Source: an uncultured Chthonomonas sp.
Lineage (GTDB): Bacteria > Armatimonadota > Chthonomonadetes > Chthonomonadales > Chthonomonadaceae
Length of the DNA stretch: 64,000 bases
Direction: 5' to 3'
NCBI GenBank assembly: GCA_903859705.1
Contig: CAIONQ010000108.1
Coordinates: forward strand, 1 to 64,000
How positions within the stretch are numbered: position 1 is the stretch's first letter; each line of letters starts with the position of its first letter. The position numbers and the translations under genes are program-made. Below are positions 51,737-61,326 of this stretch, one piece after another. The notes beneath the pieces were generated by a model that saw nothing but the letters and a program-made list of their open reading frames with translations, did not search any database and was not told where the DNA came from.

Positions 51737-54700
51737 TCAGCGAACGAAAATAAACTCTTTGAGGTTGAAAATAACATGGCACAGGCCCGCCCATGCTTCC
51801 ACCTCGGCAGGTGAGCCTACAGTGGCACCCTGAACAAAGGCAGAGGCTGCGGCCAGTTCGCGGTTATCTGGCAGGCGCCCAAGTGCCGTTTGGTAGGCAA
51901 ACTGGATGCGATTTACGGTGGTGCCAGGTTGCTTTAACAGCTGCTTGGCCCATACGGTTGCCTGTGATACCACCAGCGGATCGTTCAGCAGGGTAAGCGC
52001 CTGAGCCGGAACGCTGGAGACAGTGCGGTGCCCCATGGTGGTGGCTGGTACAGGCATATCAAAAGCAGAAAGCATGGCTACCGGGAAGCCACGGCGCACG
52101 CTGATATACAGGCTCCGGCGGCCAGCGCCATCCAATGGCCCGGAGGAAGGTGCCCCTCGGCCAATAGTGAAGCTGGTGAGGTAAGGCATTACCGAGGGCC
52201 CGCCAACAGTAGAATCCAGGCGGCCAGAGACTGCCAGAATGGAATCCCGGATACTCTCAGCTTCCAGCCGCTGGATGGGCATTCTGTGTACCAGCTTATT
52301 CAGGGGGTCGGCGGCATCCGCAGGCGGGTTGGCGCTGCTATCCATACGATAGGTGCTGGAGAGAAGCATCAGCCGATGCATCTTTTTCATCGACCAGCCC
52401 TGCTTCACGAATTCCGTAGCGAGCCAATCCAGAAGGGGCTGGTTGGTGGGGCGTTGGCCCATAACGCCAAAGTCATCTGGCGTTCTCACAATGCCTTCAG
52501 CAAAGTGGTGCTGCCAGATTCTGTTTACCATAACGCGCGCAAATAGCGGATTGGATGCAGATGCCAGATTGGATGCCAGTTCCAGCCGGCCACAGCCAGT
52601 GGAGGATCCATAGTCCTGCTTGCCAACCACGGCTTCCAGAAAGCGGCGTGGAGCGGTTGCACCCAGATTGCGGTAGTTGCCGCGCAGGTGAACCTTTTCA
52701 TTCTCGCCAGTACCATCTTCGGCAGCGAGTGCGAGCGAAGGTTCTTCTATCTGACTCTCGGCCTTTGTGCGTGCGGCTTCAGTTTCTGCAATTTCTTTAC
52801 AGGCCACATCGGGCAGGGTAGCGTAGCGTGCCGCCCATGCCGCCAGGTTCGCCTCTTCGGGAGTGCGGGTTGCATCAGGTGCCGTTAAGGCCTTATCCAG
52901 GACTGTTCGGTAAGCAGCCAATAGGCTGGCCCGATCATGCACAGCCGGATCTAGAATTGCCGCCGTCAGGCTTGGGAGTGGTGCTTCTGCCGGTGGATCT
53001 CCCGCGGTAAAACCAACCTTATCCAGCGCGATGTACCCGGGATCGATATCCTGGAGTTCAATATAAGCGCGATGACCAATCCAGTGGCTAACATCCTGAA
53101 CGTACCATCGCATGGGCTCGGAATCGCTGCCGATGAGGAGGCCACCGTACAGAGGATCTCGCAGGATCTGAAGGCCATCCACAATCAATCGAAGGCGCGC
53201 CCCCTTACCTGCCATGCGGTACAGAATGCGCGGGCGAGTTATGGTGAACGTTTGAGATTGCAGTGTGCCATGCAGCTTGTCGGATAACACCCCGCTATCA
53301 CCGGCGGCTGCCGCCAGGGCTCCTGCCACCTGGGATGTTGCTCCGGGTGTGAAGTGAAGCGAGATAGTGTTGCCACCACTGGAGGCGAATGCCTGCCCGG
53401 TACTGCTCCACAATGGAAGATTTTTAGCTGCACCCTCCCCCGGGCGATACCAGATTATGCCTGCCTGAGCGGCCCGAGCTTTTTCCTGCTGATCCTTTAG
53501 CTGAGCACGCACACGCTCAAGTGCGCTGGCAAACTGATCTGCGGGCACATCCTTAAGTTGGGCGGCTGCAAAGCCGGGTGCAGAAGCATCTACCTTATCA
53601 GCGGTTAGTGCCGGTGCCCATGCAGCAGCAAATACTCCATTTGGAGAAGCGGTGGCCGTGCGTGCTGCGTTCAGCACGGTTGCCCGCTCTTTAGCTCGGG
53701 CTTCCGTTAGCTGCTTCATCACCGAGGCAGAGGGCGGGGCCCCAACCTGTGCAAACTGTTTTCTGGTGCTGCGAATGATGCCGTACAGCCCGTAGTAATC
53801 CTTAACGCTAATGGCATCAAACTTATGATCGTGGCAGCGAGCACAGCCCAGCCCTACGGCGAGAAATGCCTTGCCAAGGGTATCGATGTCGTTATCCATG
53901 TGGTCTGCCTGATCATCCATCAGGTCCACAGGAGAGTGCGTGCCAGACCCAAGCCAGTAGAAACCGGTTCCGAGTACAGATTCGTTAAAGCCCTTTTGAG
54001 AATTTAATCTGGGATTTGGGATGAGATCGCCTGCGATGTGCTCCATGGCAAACTGCCGGTAGTTAACGTCGGCATTGAGTGCGCGAATAACATAATCGCG
54101 ATAGTGGTAGGCTCCGGGCTTTTCCAGATCAAATTCATGGCCATCGGTTTCCGCAAACCGCACAAGATCCAGCCAGTGCCGGGCCCAGCGCTCGCCATAG
54201 TGGGGCGATGCCAGCAGCCTATCTACCAGATGAGCGTACGCATCTGGCGACTTATCATTCAGGAAGTCGCCAATTTCGGTGGGAGTAGGTGGCAGGCCCG
54301 TTAGATCGAAAGTTACTCGGCGAATAAATGTGAGCCGATTAGCGGGAGGAGCGGGCTGCAGGTTCTTTGCCTCAAGCCCAGCAAGAATGAATCGATCAAT
54401 GGGATTGCGTACCCAGGCTGCGTTTTTGACAGCTGGCACGGCAGGAGGCACTACGGGCTGCCAGGCCCAGTGCGAGGCACGCCGGGCAGCAAGGTTGAAG
54501 GCCGCCTTAGCAGCGCCCGGGGTTGCCTTGCCTGCTGTGCTGCCTGCTTTGCCGGCGTTCCAGATTGCGCCGCGTTTTACCCACTCGGTTAGAACTGCAA
54601 TTTGTGCATCCGTTAACCGCGCACGCGGCGGCATGGAGAGCCCTTTTTCTGTGTATGTAACGGCTTTGATAATCAGGCTGGATTCTGGATGCCCCGGCAC

Positions 54701-54952
54701 CACGGAGGCTCCGCGTACGCCACCCTTTAATAGATCTGCTCTGGAGGCGATGCGCAGCCCACCGTTGGAAGCACTGGCGGGCCCGCCATGGCAACCAAGG
54801 CATTGATCGGCAAGCAGAGGGCGCACTTGTTTCTCGAAGTACTCGATATCTTCTGGTTTTGGTTTTGCATCATCGAGGGCAAATGCCGCTACAGAGAAAC
54901 CGAGCGCTACGGCAGACAGAATGGAGACAGAGATCGTCCTGATGAAAGTCAT
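51737..54952 (-). CDS. PSCyt1-DUF1549-DUF1553 protein with central beta-domain (pair 3)
   Basis: 1071 aa from the ATG at 54952, which lies 11 nt after the upstream stop (AGGA 7 nt ahead) and begins a signal peptide (TFIRTISVSILSAVALGFSV). Cytochrome motif CLGCH, DUF1549 with CARCHDHKFDAISVKDYYGLY, DUF1553 with MVNRIWQHHFAEGIVRTPDDFG. Between them about 200 aa form an extra beta-rich domain (LPLWSSTGQAFASSGGNTIS up to YIELQDIDPGYIALDKVGFT), reminiscent of galactose-binding-like folds. It ends with the family's FNLKEFIFVR instead of NTNEF. Preceded by the DCC gene and the HEAT-like gene in one unit. Confidence 0.92.
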   Translation of the reverse strand: MTFIRTISVSILSAVALGFSVAAFALDDAKPKPEDIEYFEKQVRPLLADQCLGCHGGPASASNGGLRIASRADLLKGGVRGASVVPGHPESSLIIKAVTYTEKGLSMPPRARLTDAQIAVLTEWVKRGAIWNAGKAGSTAGKATPGAAKAAFNLAARRASHWAWQPVVPPAVPAVKNAAWVRNPIDRFILAGLEAKNLQPAPPANRLTFIRRVTFDLTGLPPTPTEIGDFLNDKSPDAYAHLVDRLLASPHYGERWARHWLDLVRFAETDGHEFDLEKPGAYHYRDYVIRALNADVNYRQFAMEHIAGDLIPNPRLNSQKGFNESVLGTGFYWLGSGTHSPVDLMDDQADHMDNDIDTLGKAFLAVGLGCARCHDHKFDAISVKDYYGLYGIIRSTRKQFAQVGAPPSASVMKQLTEARAKERATVLNAARTATASPNGVFAAAWAPALTADKVDASAPGFAAAQLKDVPADQFASALERVRAQLKDQQEKARAAQAGIIWYRPGEGAAKNLPLWSSTGQAFASSGGNTISLHFTPGATSQVAGALAAAAGDSGVLSDKLHGTLQSQTFTITRPRILYRMAGKGARLRLIVDGLQILRDPLYGGLLIGSDSEPMRWYVQDVSHWIGHRAYIELQDIDPGYIALDKVGFTAGDPPAEAPLPSLTAAILDPAVHDRASLLAAYRTVLDKALTAPDATRTPEEANLAAWAARYATLPDVACKEIAETEAARTKAESQIEEPSLALAAEDGTGENEKVHLRGNYRNLGATAPRRFLEAVVGKQDYGSSTGCGRLELASNLASASNPLFARVMVNRIWQHHFAEGIVRTPDDFGVMGQRPTNQPLLDWLATEFVKQGWSMKKMHRLMLLSSTYRMDSSANPPADAADPLNKLVHRMPIQRLEAESIRDSILAVSGRLDSTVGGPSVMPYLTSFTIGRGAPSSGPLDGAGRRSLYISVRRGFPVAMLSAFDMPVPATTMGHRTVSSVPAQALTLLNDPLVVSQATVWAKQLLKQPGTTVNRIQFAYQTALGRLPDNRELAAASAFVQGATVGSPAEVEAWAGLCHVIFNLKEFIFVR

Positions 54953-54963
54953 GCTTGTCCTGA

Positions 54964-55422
54964 TTATCCTGCGTGTGGTGTGGTATCGGATGCGAGTGTG
55001 CTTCCGGAGGTGAGATCGAGAAATCTGGTTTTGAGCTCTGGCGTTAGCATCATGCATGCCGCAGCTTTGCCAAAGAATTTGAGTCGGTTTCTGGCAATCA
55101 GGCGGTAAACCCCATCGCGAATTACTGGCGGAACTGCCAGTAGCACAGTGCCCAGAATTGAGTACGGAAACCCGAGAAGGATACCAATGCGCAGTGCCGC
55201 AGCGGAGCGCAAATACAGCGCTTCGCCGGTTTGAAGTACTACGGTGTCTGGCATCGGATCCATGGGCAGCAGCCCCCGCAATCGCTCTCGCGCAACATCG
55301 GACTGAAGTGCGCAGAATCGAATTCTGGCACTGCGGTCCTTTTTTAGCACGAATTGCACCGTTCTGCTGCACAATCCGCACTCGCCATCATAGTAGATGA
55401 TGGGGTTATCTTCCGGGCTCAA
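54964..55422 (-). CDS. DCC-family thiol-disulfide oxidoreductase (DUF393)
   Basis: 152 aa. The family hallmark D-G-x-C-x-x-C is in IIYYDGECGLCSRTVQFVL, followed by IRFCALQS. The thioredoxin-like DCC proteins probably handle disulfides or bind cofactors; no reaction is established. The start is the TTG at 55422, with AGGAGA 7 nt upstream, overlapping the preceding stop (TTGA). The C-terminal third (SAAALRIGILLGFPYSILGTVLLAVP, then IRDGVYRLIARNRLKFFG) is typical. It sits directly before a cytochrome-domain protein, whose CxxCH thiols could be a target, which is speculation. Confidence 0.9.
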   Translation of the reverse strand: MSPEDNPIIYYDGECGLCSRTVQFVLKKDRSARIRFCALQSDVARERLRGLLPMDPMPDTVVLQTGEALYLRSAAALRIGILLGFPYSILGTVLLAVPPVIRDGVYRLIARNRLKFFGKAAACMMLTPELKTRFLDLTSGSTLASDTTPHAG

Positions 55423-55934
55423 ATCGGCTCTCCTGTGTGGTAACGATCGGCGAGCCGTGGAAGGCCGTCTGAAGCCGGATTGGGAAAGCAGTTTGGCCGT
55501 ACTAGTGCACGCCTTTCGGGATCGGTTTGAACCCGGGAAAGCAGATCTGGCATGGTACGCAAAACCGCCTGGTAAACTACCTTCTCAGTTGTGCTGCCAG
55601 GGTTGGTTTCCAGCACGTCTCGGAAGAGAGTTAACGCTTCAGCATCCCCTATTCTGCTGAGGCACTCTACAACGGCAACCTTTGTGGCGCAAGCTTCATC
55701 ATCGTCGATAGCCCACCTTATCAGATTTTTGCCGAAAAGATCAGGCGATGGCGGCAGAATGTAGTAACGCAGGCGTGCCTGGCGATACTCGTCCAGATAA
55801 AAGGCAGGGTTGTCTCGGCCAGCTTCGCGAAGCAGGGGTGTGAGCTCTCGCCGCACGGATGCGTGCACGGGGCCAGGCGTGTTGCTTAGCCTATCGATAA
55901 GTTGTTCGAGCCGCATTTTCGCAACTTGTTGCAT
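55419..55934 (-). CDS. Helical-repeat (HEAT-like) hypothetical protein
   Basis: 171 aa from the ATG at 55934, with GAGG 8 nt upstream. The helices VRRELTPLLREAGR, NLIRWAIDDDEACATKVAVVECLSRIGDAEAL and EKVVYQAVLRTMPDLLSRV look like HEAT-type repeats with no catalytic motif. Its stop overlaps the TTG of the DCC gene. Such a scaffold may serve protein interaction. No named family recognised. Confidence 0.7.
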   Translation of the reverse strand: MQQVAKMRLEQLIDRLSNTPGPVHASVRRELTPLLREAGRDNPAFYLDEYRQARLRYYILPPSPDLFGKNLIRWAIDDDEACATKVAVVECLSRIGDAEALTLFRDVLETNPGSTTEKVVYQAVLRTMPDLLSRVQTDPERRALVRPNCFPNPASDGLPRLADRYHTGEPI

Positions 55935-55949
55935 CGATTACGCCTCTGT

Positions 55950-56606
55950 TTAGTTCCGGCGATCCTGATCTCGCACCTGTTCGGCCAGGATTTGAGCCGG
56001 CTGCAGTGCCTCTGGCAGAGAGAGCTTCCAGCGGAGTACCACAATGCGGATAACAAAAATTGTGATGATGGTGGAAACACTCACCACTTCTTGTGGCATG
56101 CCAGCAGCATGCATTGCAAGGTACAGCGCTCCGCCGGCGATGCATGCCGTTGCGTAGATATCGCGACGCAGCACCATGGGTATTACGTTACACAGAATAT
56201 CTCGGAAGATGCCTCCCGCAACTCCTGTGATGACTCCCATCACGAGAGCAACAATTGGCGCTACGTGTGCCGCCAGTGCCTTCTCGGTACCTACCACAGT
56301 GAACAGGGCAAGTGCGCCTGCATCTGCGATAAGTAGGGCATTGCGAGCAGATTTTCCCGGGCTGCTTGCTGCTACAAAGGTAATCAGCGCCGCAGAGATG
56401 GCCACGATAAGTGGCATCACATCATGCACCCAGAACACTGGCCCGTGCTGCAACAGGAGATCTCGCAGGGTGCCGCCTCCCAGCGCGGTAACTACTGCCA
56501 CTGTGGTTGCCCCGAAGATATCCATCTGTTTGCTGCGGGCCTCCAGCGTACCGCTGATTGCGCCAACAGCCACACCCATTTGACTGAAGATTACTGAACT
56601 GTTCAT
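55950..56606 (-). CDS. UPF0126 / TRIC-like channel or glycine transporter
   Basis: 218 aa with about seven TM helices in two similar halves, each with a Gly-rich RD motif: VTALGGGTLRDLLLQHGPVFWV and ITGVAGGIFRDILCNVIPMVL. This duplicated GGGxxRD pattern is that of the UPF0126 family (PF03458), now linked to trimeric cation channels and in E. coli to glycine uptake (YicG). The start ATG at 56606 is followed by MNSSVIFSQMGVAVGA. It lies 54 bp after the DUF1501 gene of pair 4. Confidence 0.9.
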   Translation of the reverse strand: MNSSVIFSQMGVAVGAISGTLEARSKQMDIFGATTVAVVTALGGGTLRDLLLQHGPVFWVHDVMPLIVAISAALITFVAASSPGKSARNALLIADAGALALFTVVGTEKALAAHVAPIVALVMGVITGVAGGIFRDILCNVIPMVLRRDIYATACIAGGALYLAMHAAGMPQEVVSVSTIITIFVIRIVVLRWKLSLPEALQPAQILAEQVRDQDRRN

Positions 56607-56660
56607 GGCATGCAGGATACCACGCTGTGCACTGTTGTTAAAGGATTTAGCCTTGCGTGG

Positions 56661-58106
56661 TTACGCTCGGATAATTTCCTTTATCACTTCGCCATGCACA
56701 TCGGTGAGGCGGCGGTTAATGCCATCATGCGGGTAGGTGAGCCTTTTATGATCGATGCCCAGCAGGTGCAGAACTGTGGCATGCAGATCATAACAGTAGG
56801 TTGGGTTAACGGTCGGTTTGTAACTCCAGTCGTCGCTTTCGCCATAACTGCTGCCTCCCTTCACGCCACCGCCAGCCAGCCAGGATGTGAAGGCGTAGGG
56901 GTTATGGTCGCGCCCTTTGCCGCCCTGGCTGCAGGGCATGCGTCCAAATTCAGTGGTCCAGATGATGATGGTATCTTCCAGCATACCGCGCGACTTCAGA
57001 TCCTTTATAAGCGCGGCAGCACCCCTATCCATACTGGTGCCCATATCGTAATGATCCCGGGCGAGATCCTCATGCGAATCCCAATTTCTGCGTGGGAAGC
57101 CATTATCCGCCCCAGACCATATTTGAACAAATCGAACACCGCGTTCCAAAAGCCTGCGCGCGATTAAACAGCGAGAACCGAACTCTCCTCGGATGGAATC
57201 ATCTACCCCATAGAGGCTGCGAGTAGCGGCCGATTCACCATCGATATTAAGCACAGATGGAGCGCTTAGCTGCATTTTTGCGGCCAGTTCATAAGACTGT
57301 ATTCTGGCGTTGAGGCGGCTATCTGCCGCGTGCTGATCGCGATGCTGAGAGTTTAAGCGGGTAAGAAGTTCCAGGCCATCCTTTTCGCTCTGGCCCGTGA
57401 TTTCTGGCGCAGCTGCCGGAAAGAGATCGTGGATGGGCTGCTGTGCGCCAACTTTGATGGCTGTGCCCTGAGTGGAGGCTGGCAAAAAGCCCGATCCCCA
57501 GTTGGCGGGGCCGTTCGGAGGAACTCCTCGCGAATCCGGAAGCACAACAAATGCTGGCAGATCAGAACTTAAGCCACCAAGGCCATAACTTATCCACGCG
57601 CCAGCGCTGGGGTAACCGGGCAGGGTAAAGCCGGTGTTCTGCATAAAGGTTGCGGGGCCGTGCACATTGGATTTGGCAACCATGGCATATAGAAATGCCA
57701 TCTCGTCTGCACAACTAGCCAGCTCAGGCAGCAGGCCACTAATCCATCTGCCGCTTTGCCCGTGTTGTTTCCACTCCCATGGGCTGGCCATTACGCTGCC
57801 GGGGGAACTTTGAAACAGCTCGATTTTGCCTCCGGGATCAAACTTATGGCCATGCTTTTTAATAAGCAGAGGCTTATAATCAAAGGTATCGCACTGGCTG
57901 GCTGCGCCAGACATAAACAGCTGGATTACGCGCTTGGCCGAGGCACGATGGTGCAGACCGCCATTTAGCTCTGGCCTGCCTTTTCCATATTTGGAAGGGC
58001 TTTGATCAGCAAATGCCCCATCCTCCCCAAGAAGGCAGGCAAGCGCCATGCCCCCCAACCCACCTGTTTTCCACAACATTTCTCTGCGGTTCATAGAATC
58101 AGCCAT
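56661..58106 (-). CDS. DUF1501 protein, Tat-exported (pair 4)
   Basis: 481 aa. The shortest leader of the four: MADSMNRREMLWKTGGLGGMALACLLG, with RR at residues 7-8. Core motifs: RVIQLFMSGAASQCDTFDYKP, where the usual GGPSQVDTFDPKP has changed to GAASQCDTFDYKP, TTEFGRMPCSQGGKGRDHNPY and YDLHATVLHLLGIDHKRLTYPH. The GGPS-to-GAAS change sits in the metal-like motif of the alkaline phosphatase superfamily and may alter activity. Partner 19 bp upstream. Confidence 0.92.
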   Translation of the reverse strand: MADSMNRREMLWKTGGLGGMALACLLGEDGAFADQSPSKYGKGRPELNGGLHHRASAKRVIQLFMSGAASQCDTFDYKPLLIKKHGHKFDPGGKIELFQSSPGSVMASPWEWKQHGQSGRWISGLLPELASCADEMAFLYAMVAKSNVHGPATFMQNTGFTLPGYPSAGAWISYGLGGLSSDLPAFVVLPDSRGVPPNGPANWGSGFLPASTQGTAIKVGAQQPIHDLFPAAAPEITGQSEKDGLELLTRLNSQHRDQHAADSRLNARIQSYELAAKMQLSAPSVLNIDGESAATRSLYGVDDSIRGEFGSRCLIARRLLERGVRFVQIWSGADNGFPRRNWDSHEDLARDHYDMGTSMDRGAAALIKDLKSRGMLEDTIIIWTTEFGRMPCSQGGKGRDHNPYAFTSWLAGGGVKGGSSYGESDDWSYKPTVNPTYCYDLHATVLHLLGIDHKRLTYPHDGINRRLTDVHGEVIKEIIRA

Positions 58107-58124
58107 AGTGCTTCCGGGATCGCC

Positions 58125-61100
58125 TCAATCCACAAACACAAACTCATTGGTGTTGATTAACATGCGGCACATGTTGGCAAGGCCGTTACGTTGTGCGTAG
58201 GATGCCAGGGCCGCCTGTTCTGTATGGCGCGCATTGCGGCCATATATCAGTCTGCATGCCAGATCAATGCGAGCTGGCAGCGTGGGTGCAGCTTTTTCCA
58301 GGCGGGCAGCAAACTGCTCACTCTGGCGTATAACGAACGGATCGTTGCGCATAGTGAGGGCCTGTAGCGGCGTGAGAGTGGTGTTTCTTACCGGTGTGAG
58401 AGCGTTTGGATCTGCGGCATCTAGCGTTTCCAGAAATGGATCTGGAACCGATCTCACAATAAACTCATACACCGTGCGGCGGAAAACGGCCGGGTTGGTT
58501 TGTTTATCTGCCGCCGAATAATCGTAGATTGGCGAGTGATCATCTTTAAACCGGAAGGGCTCAAAACCAGGGCCGCCAGCTTGTGTATTGAGGGAACCGC
58601 TTACTGACAGGATGCTATCACGGATCTCCTCTGCTTCCAGTCGGCGCCGGTTCATTCGCCACAGAAGGCGGTTATCCGCATCTAGTCTATTTCCGGCTGC
58701 GCCTGTTGCAGAATCGGAACTCTGGCGGTACACTGCCGAGTTCATAATGAGGCGATGCAGCGATTTGATAGACTGGCCGTTCTGCAAGAACCAGGAAGCC
58801 AGCCAATCCAACAAATGTGGGTGGGATGGTGTGCCGCCATTGTTGCCAAAGTCGTTGGGAGTTTCTACAATCCCGCGTGTAAAGTGATGCTGCCATACCC
58901 TGTTGACAATGGACCGCCATGTGAGCGTGTTTTGTGGCGATGCCAACCATGCCGCAAGGCGGCCTCTTGCCTGGCCCTCACCGCCCGGTCCACCGAGATC
59001 GGAAGGCTGGGTTACCATGCACGATAGTGCTCCCGGGCTAAGAAGTTCGCCTTTTTGTTCCACATCACCTCGCTTAAGCAGCCATATGGGGCGTGGTTCG
59101 TGCGGAACGGCAGCGTAAACCATGCTTGCGGCAGGAAGCGCCGCTATTTCAGCATCTACGCTCTTCATGGCAAGAATGGCGCTATCTCTCGCGAGTTTAA
59201 CTTCGGTGGGTGCCATTCTTTCCAAAAGAGCTATTCGGGCTGCTCGGAGGGACGCTCGTTTCGCTGCCAACAAATCTCTCTTCACTTGAAGCGCTGCCAG
59301 CCCTCCTGTATTTAAATCCAGCAGTGCAAAGCGGCTATCGTAGCCATCCGTGAGGAATTTAACCGACCATCGGCCCGCCTCGATGCTCTGATCAGCGGTT
59401 ACCGCACAGCCTGCCGCGGCATTTCTGTTGCCGGATATAACCTGCATCTCAGCAAGCGCAAACACGTAATCGCCCGTGCGCTTCCAAAAGCGGGTTGCTG
59501 TTAGCCGTACATACCTGGCTTCAACTGCGGAGGGCAATGAGATGATAACGGGGCTATCCCCGGGGTTCGGTACATCCGCTGCCGTTTCATCCCGAATGAT
59601 GGTTTGAGAGCTAAAATCGGCGGTATCGGATACAGCAACACGGTAACGAACAGGGAAACCGAAGCCGGGTGTATCTGCAAAATCGGTGGGACGGGCTGGC
59701 AGAATGCGAATATGATCTACAGGCACGCGTGTTCCAAGATCGATCTGTACCCAGCGGGATACATCCGCCTTATCTGAAATATCGGAATGAAACCCATTGG
59801 AAGGACTGGCTGCCACTGGTGCTGCTGGCAAAACGATGGCGTTAAGATCATTAGCAACGCTCTGGATAGCATCTTCCATCTGCGTTATCTCAGCGCTTTT
59901 CTGGCTCTTAATCTGCTCATCCAGACTGTCTCGCTGTTTCACCAGGGCCGCGCGTTTGGCGCGCAATTTTTCACCCTGGATCATGTGCGACCGATCGTAA
60001 TAGGGCCTATCCCCACGATCTATGCCCGAGAAGACGGCCTGCAGGCGGTAGTAATCCCGTTGATTGATGGGATCGAACTTATGATCGTGGCAGCGAGCAC
60101 AGTGTATGGTAACGCTGTTAAAGGTGCTGATGACGGTAGCAACCATGTCATCACGATCGATAAGGCGCGTTTTGTCTTTCTCAACAGTACCTTCTGCAAG
60201 CTCTACATTCCCCACAAAATCCCATGGTCCGGCAGCCAGCATGCCAGTGGCGATGGTTGCCTGGGGATTATCTGGAAAGAGTACGTCGCCAGCTACCTGC
60301 TCTTTTATAAACCGCGAGTAGGGTTTATCGGAGTTAAAAGCGGCAATAACATAGTCTCGATACGGCCACGCGTGTTCACGCTTTTTATCTTTGTCATAAC
60401 CATGCGTATCACCATAGTGAACTACATCCAGCCAGTGACGGCCCCAGCGCTCACCGTATGCCGGGGATGCCAGCAGGCGATCGATTAGCCTGGCATACGC
60501 AGCTGGCCGAGTATCATTCATATACTCCCGTGTTTGCTGTTCTGTGGGTGGCAGGCCAGTAAGGTCGTAAACTGCGCGCCGCAGCAGTGTCCTCTTATCG
60601 GCCTCTGGCGATGGCTTCAGGCCTTTTTTGGTGAGCGTTGCAAGGATGTAACGGTCGATAGGTGTTTTGGACCAGTGATCTCCGGGGATTATCGGAGGAG
60701 ATTGAGGCTTAATTGGCTGCAGTGCCCAGCCAGTTTTGCGCAAAGGTACGTGAGGCGTGGATGGCCCTCCTGCCGGATAAGGTGCTCCCATTTCGATCCA
60801 TTTGGTGAGCACTTGTAGCTCGCTGGCGGTAAGCATTGCACCGGGCGGCATTGCGGGCACACCGTTTGCATGGCGCACGGCACGAAGAAGCAGGCTGGAG
60901 GAAACATCCTTGGCCGAAATTGCAGCACCAGAAGCGCCGCCCTTAATAAACCCCGCTGCAGTATCCAGCGCCAGGCCGCCTTTTGCCATGGGGCCGGAAT
61001 GGCAAGCCAGGCAATTTTTGACAATCAAGGGGCGAACAGAGGTTTCGAAGAACTCTGTGCCCTGTGAAGGGGGTGCCGCATTTGTGGCTGAAGCAACAGC

Positions 61101-61196
61101 CAGTGTGGCTGATACAAGCAACATGGTAGGCATTATGAAATGGGATTTGTGCGGGTTTTTGGGTTGCATGGTGTGGTTTGCGCGAATAAGATGCAT
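58125..61196 (-). CDS. PSCyt1-DUF1549-DUF1553 protein with F5/8 type C-like domain (pair 4)
   Basis: 1023 aa from the ATG at 61196 (GTGGAAT upstream); the ATG at 61169 is an alternative. Cytochrome motif CLACH, DUF1549 with YGERWGRHWLDVVHYGDTHG and CARCHDHKFDPINQRDYYRL, DUF1553 with IVNRVWQHHFTRGIVETPNDFG, ending NTNEFVFVD. Between the two, about residues 460-600, a discoidin-like (F5/8 type C) domain: DISDKADVSRWVQIDLGTRV, VDHIRILPAR and ARYVRLTATRFWKRTGDYVF. Such domains bind glycans or lipids. It is followed by DUF1501 and preceded by the small TM gene. Confidence 0.93.
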   Translation of the reverse strand: MHLIRANHTMQPKNPHKSHFIMPTMLLVSATLAVASATNAAPPSQGTEFFETSVRPLIVKNCLACHSGPMAKGGLALDTAAGFIKGGASGAAISAKDVSSSLLLRAVRHANGVPAMPPGAMLTASELQVLTKWIEMGAPYPAGGPSTPHVPLRKTGWALQPIKPQSPPIIPGDHWSKTPIDRYILATLTKKGLKPSPEADKRTLLRRAVYDLTGLPPTEQQTREYMNDTRPAAYARLIDRLLASPAYGERWGRHWLDVVHYGDTHGYDKDKKREHAWPYRDYVIAAFNSDKPYSRFIKEQVAGDVLFPDNPQATIATGMLAAGPWDFVGNVELAEGTVEKDKTRLIDRDDMVATVISTFNSVTIHCARCHDHKFDPINQRDYYRLQAVFSGIDRGDRPYYDRSHMIQGEKLRAKRAALVKQRDSLDEQIKSQKSAEITQMEDAIQSVANDLNAIVLPAAPVAASPSNGFHSDISDKADVSRWVQIDLGTRVPVDHIRILPARPTDFADTPGFGFPVRYRVAVSDTADFSSQTIIRDETAADVPNPGDSPVIISLPSAVEARYVRLTATRFWKRTGDYVFALAEMQVISGNRNAAAGCAVTADQSIEAGRWSVKFLTDGYDSRFALLDLNTGGLAALQVKRDLLAAKRASLRAARIALLERMAPTEVKLARDSAILAMKSVDAEIAALPAASMVYAAVPHEPRPIWLLKRGDVEQKGELLSPGALSCMVTQPSDLGGPGGEGQARGRLAAWLASPQNTLTWRSIVNRVWQHHFTRGIVETPNDFGNNGGTPSHPHLLDWLASWFLQNGQSIKSLHRLIMNSAVYRQSSDSATGAAGNRLDADNRLLWRMNRRRLEAEEIRDSILSVSGSLNTQAGGPGFEPFRFKDDHSPIYDYSAADKQTNPAVFRRTVYEFIVRSVPDPFLETLDAADPNALTPVRNTTLTPLQALTMRNDPFVIRQSEQFAARLEKAAPTLPARIDLACRLIYGRNARHTEQAALASYAQRNGLANMCRMLINTNEFVFVD

Positions 61197-61326
61197 GTTT
61201 ATTCCACACTTTCTGTGTTACTCCTGCATTGTTGATGGAAGCCAAATAGACCAGGGGTCCGCACATCGCCAGTTTCCCGGCAACGTGCAGACCCCTGAGT
61301 TCCGAATGCACCCGCATGCAGGTTGT

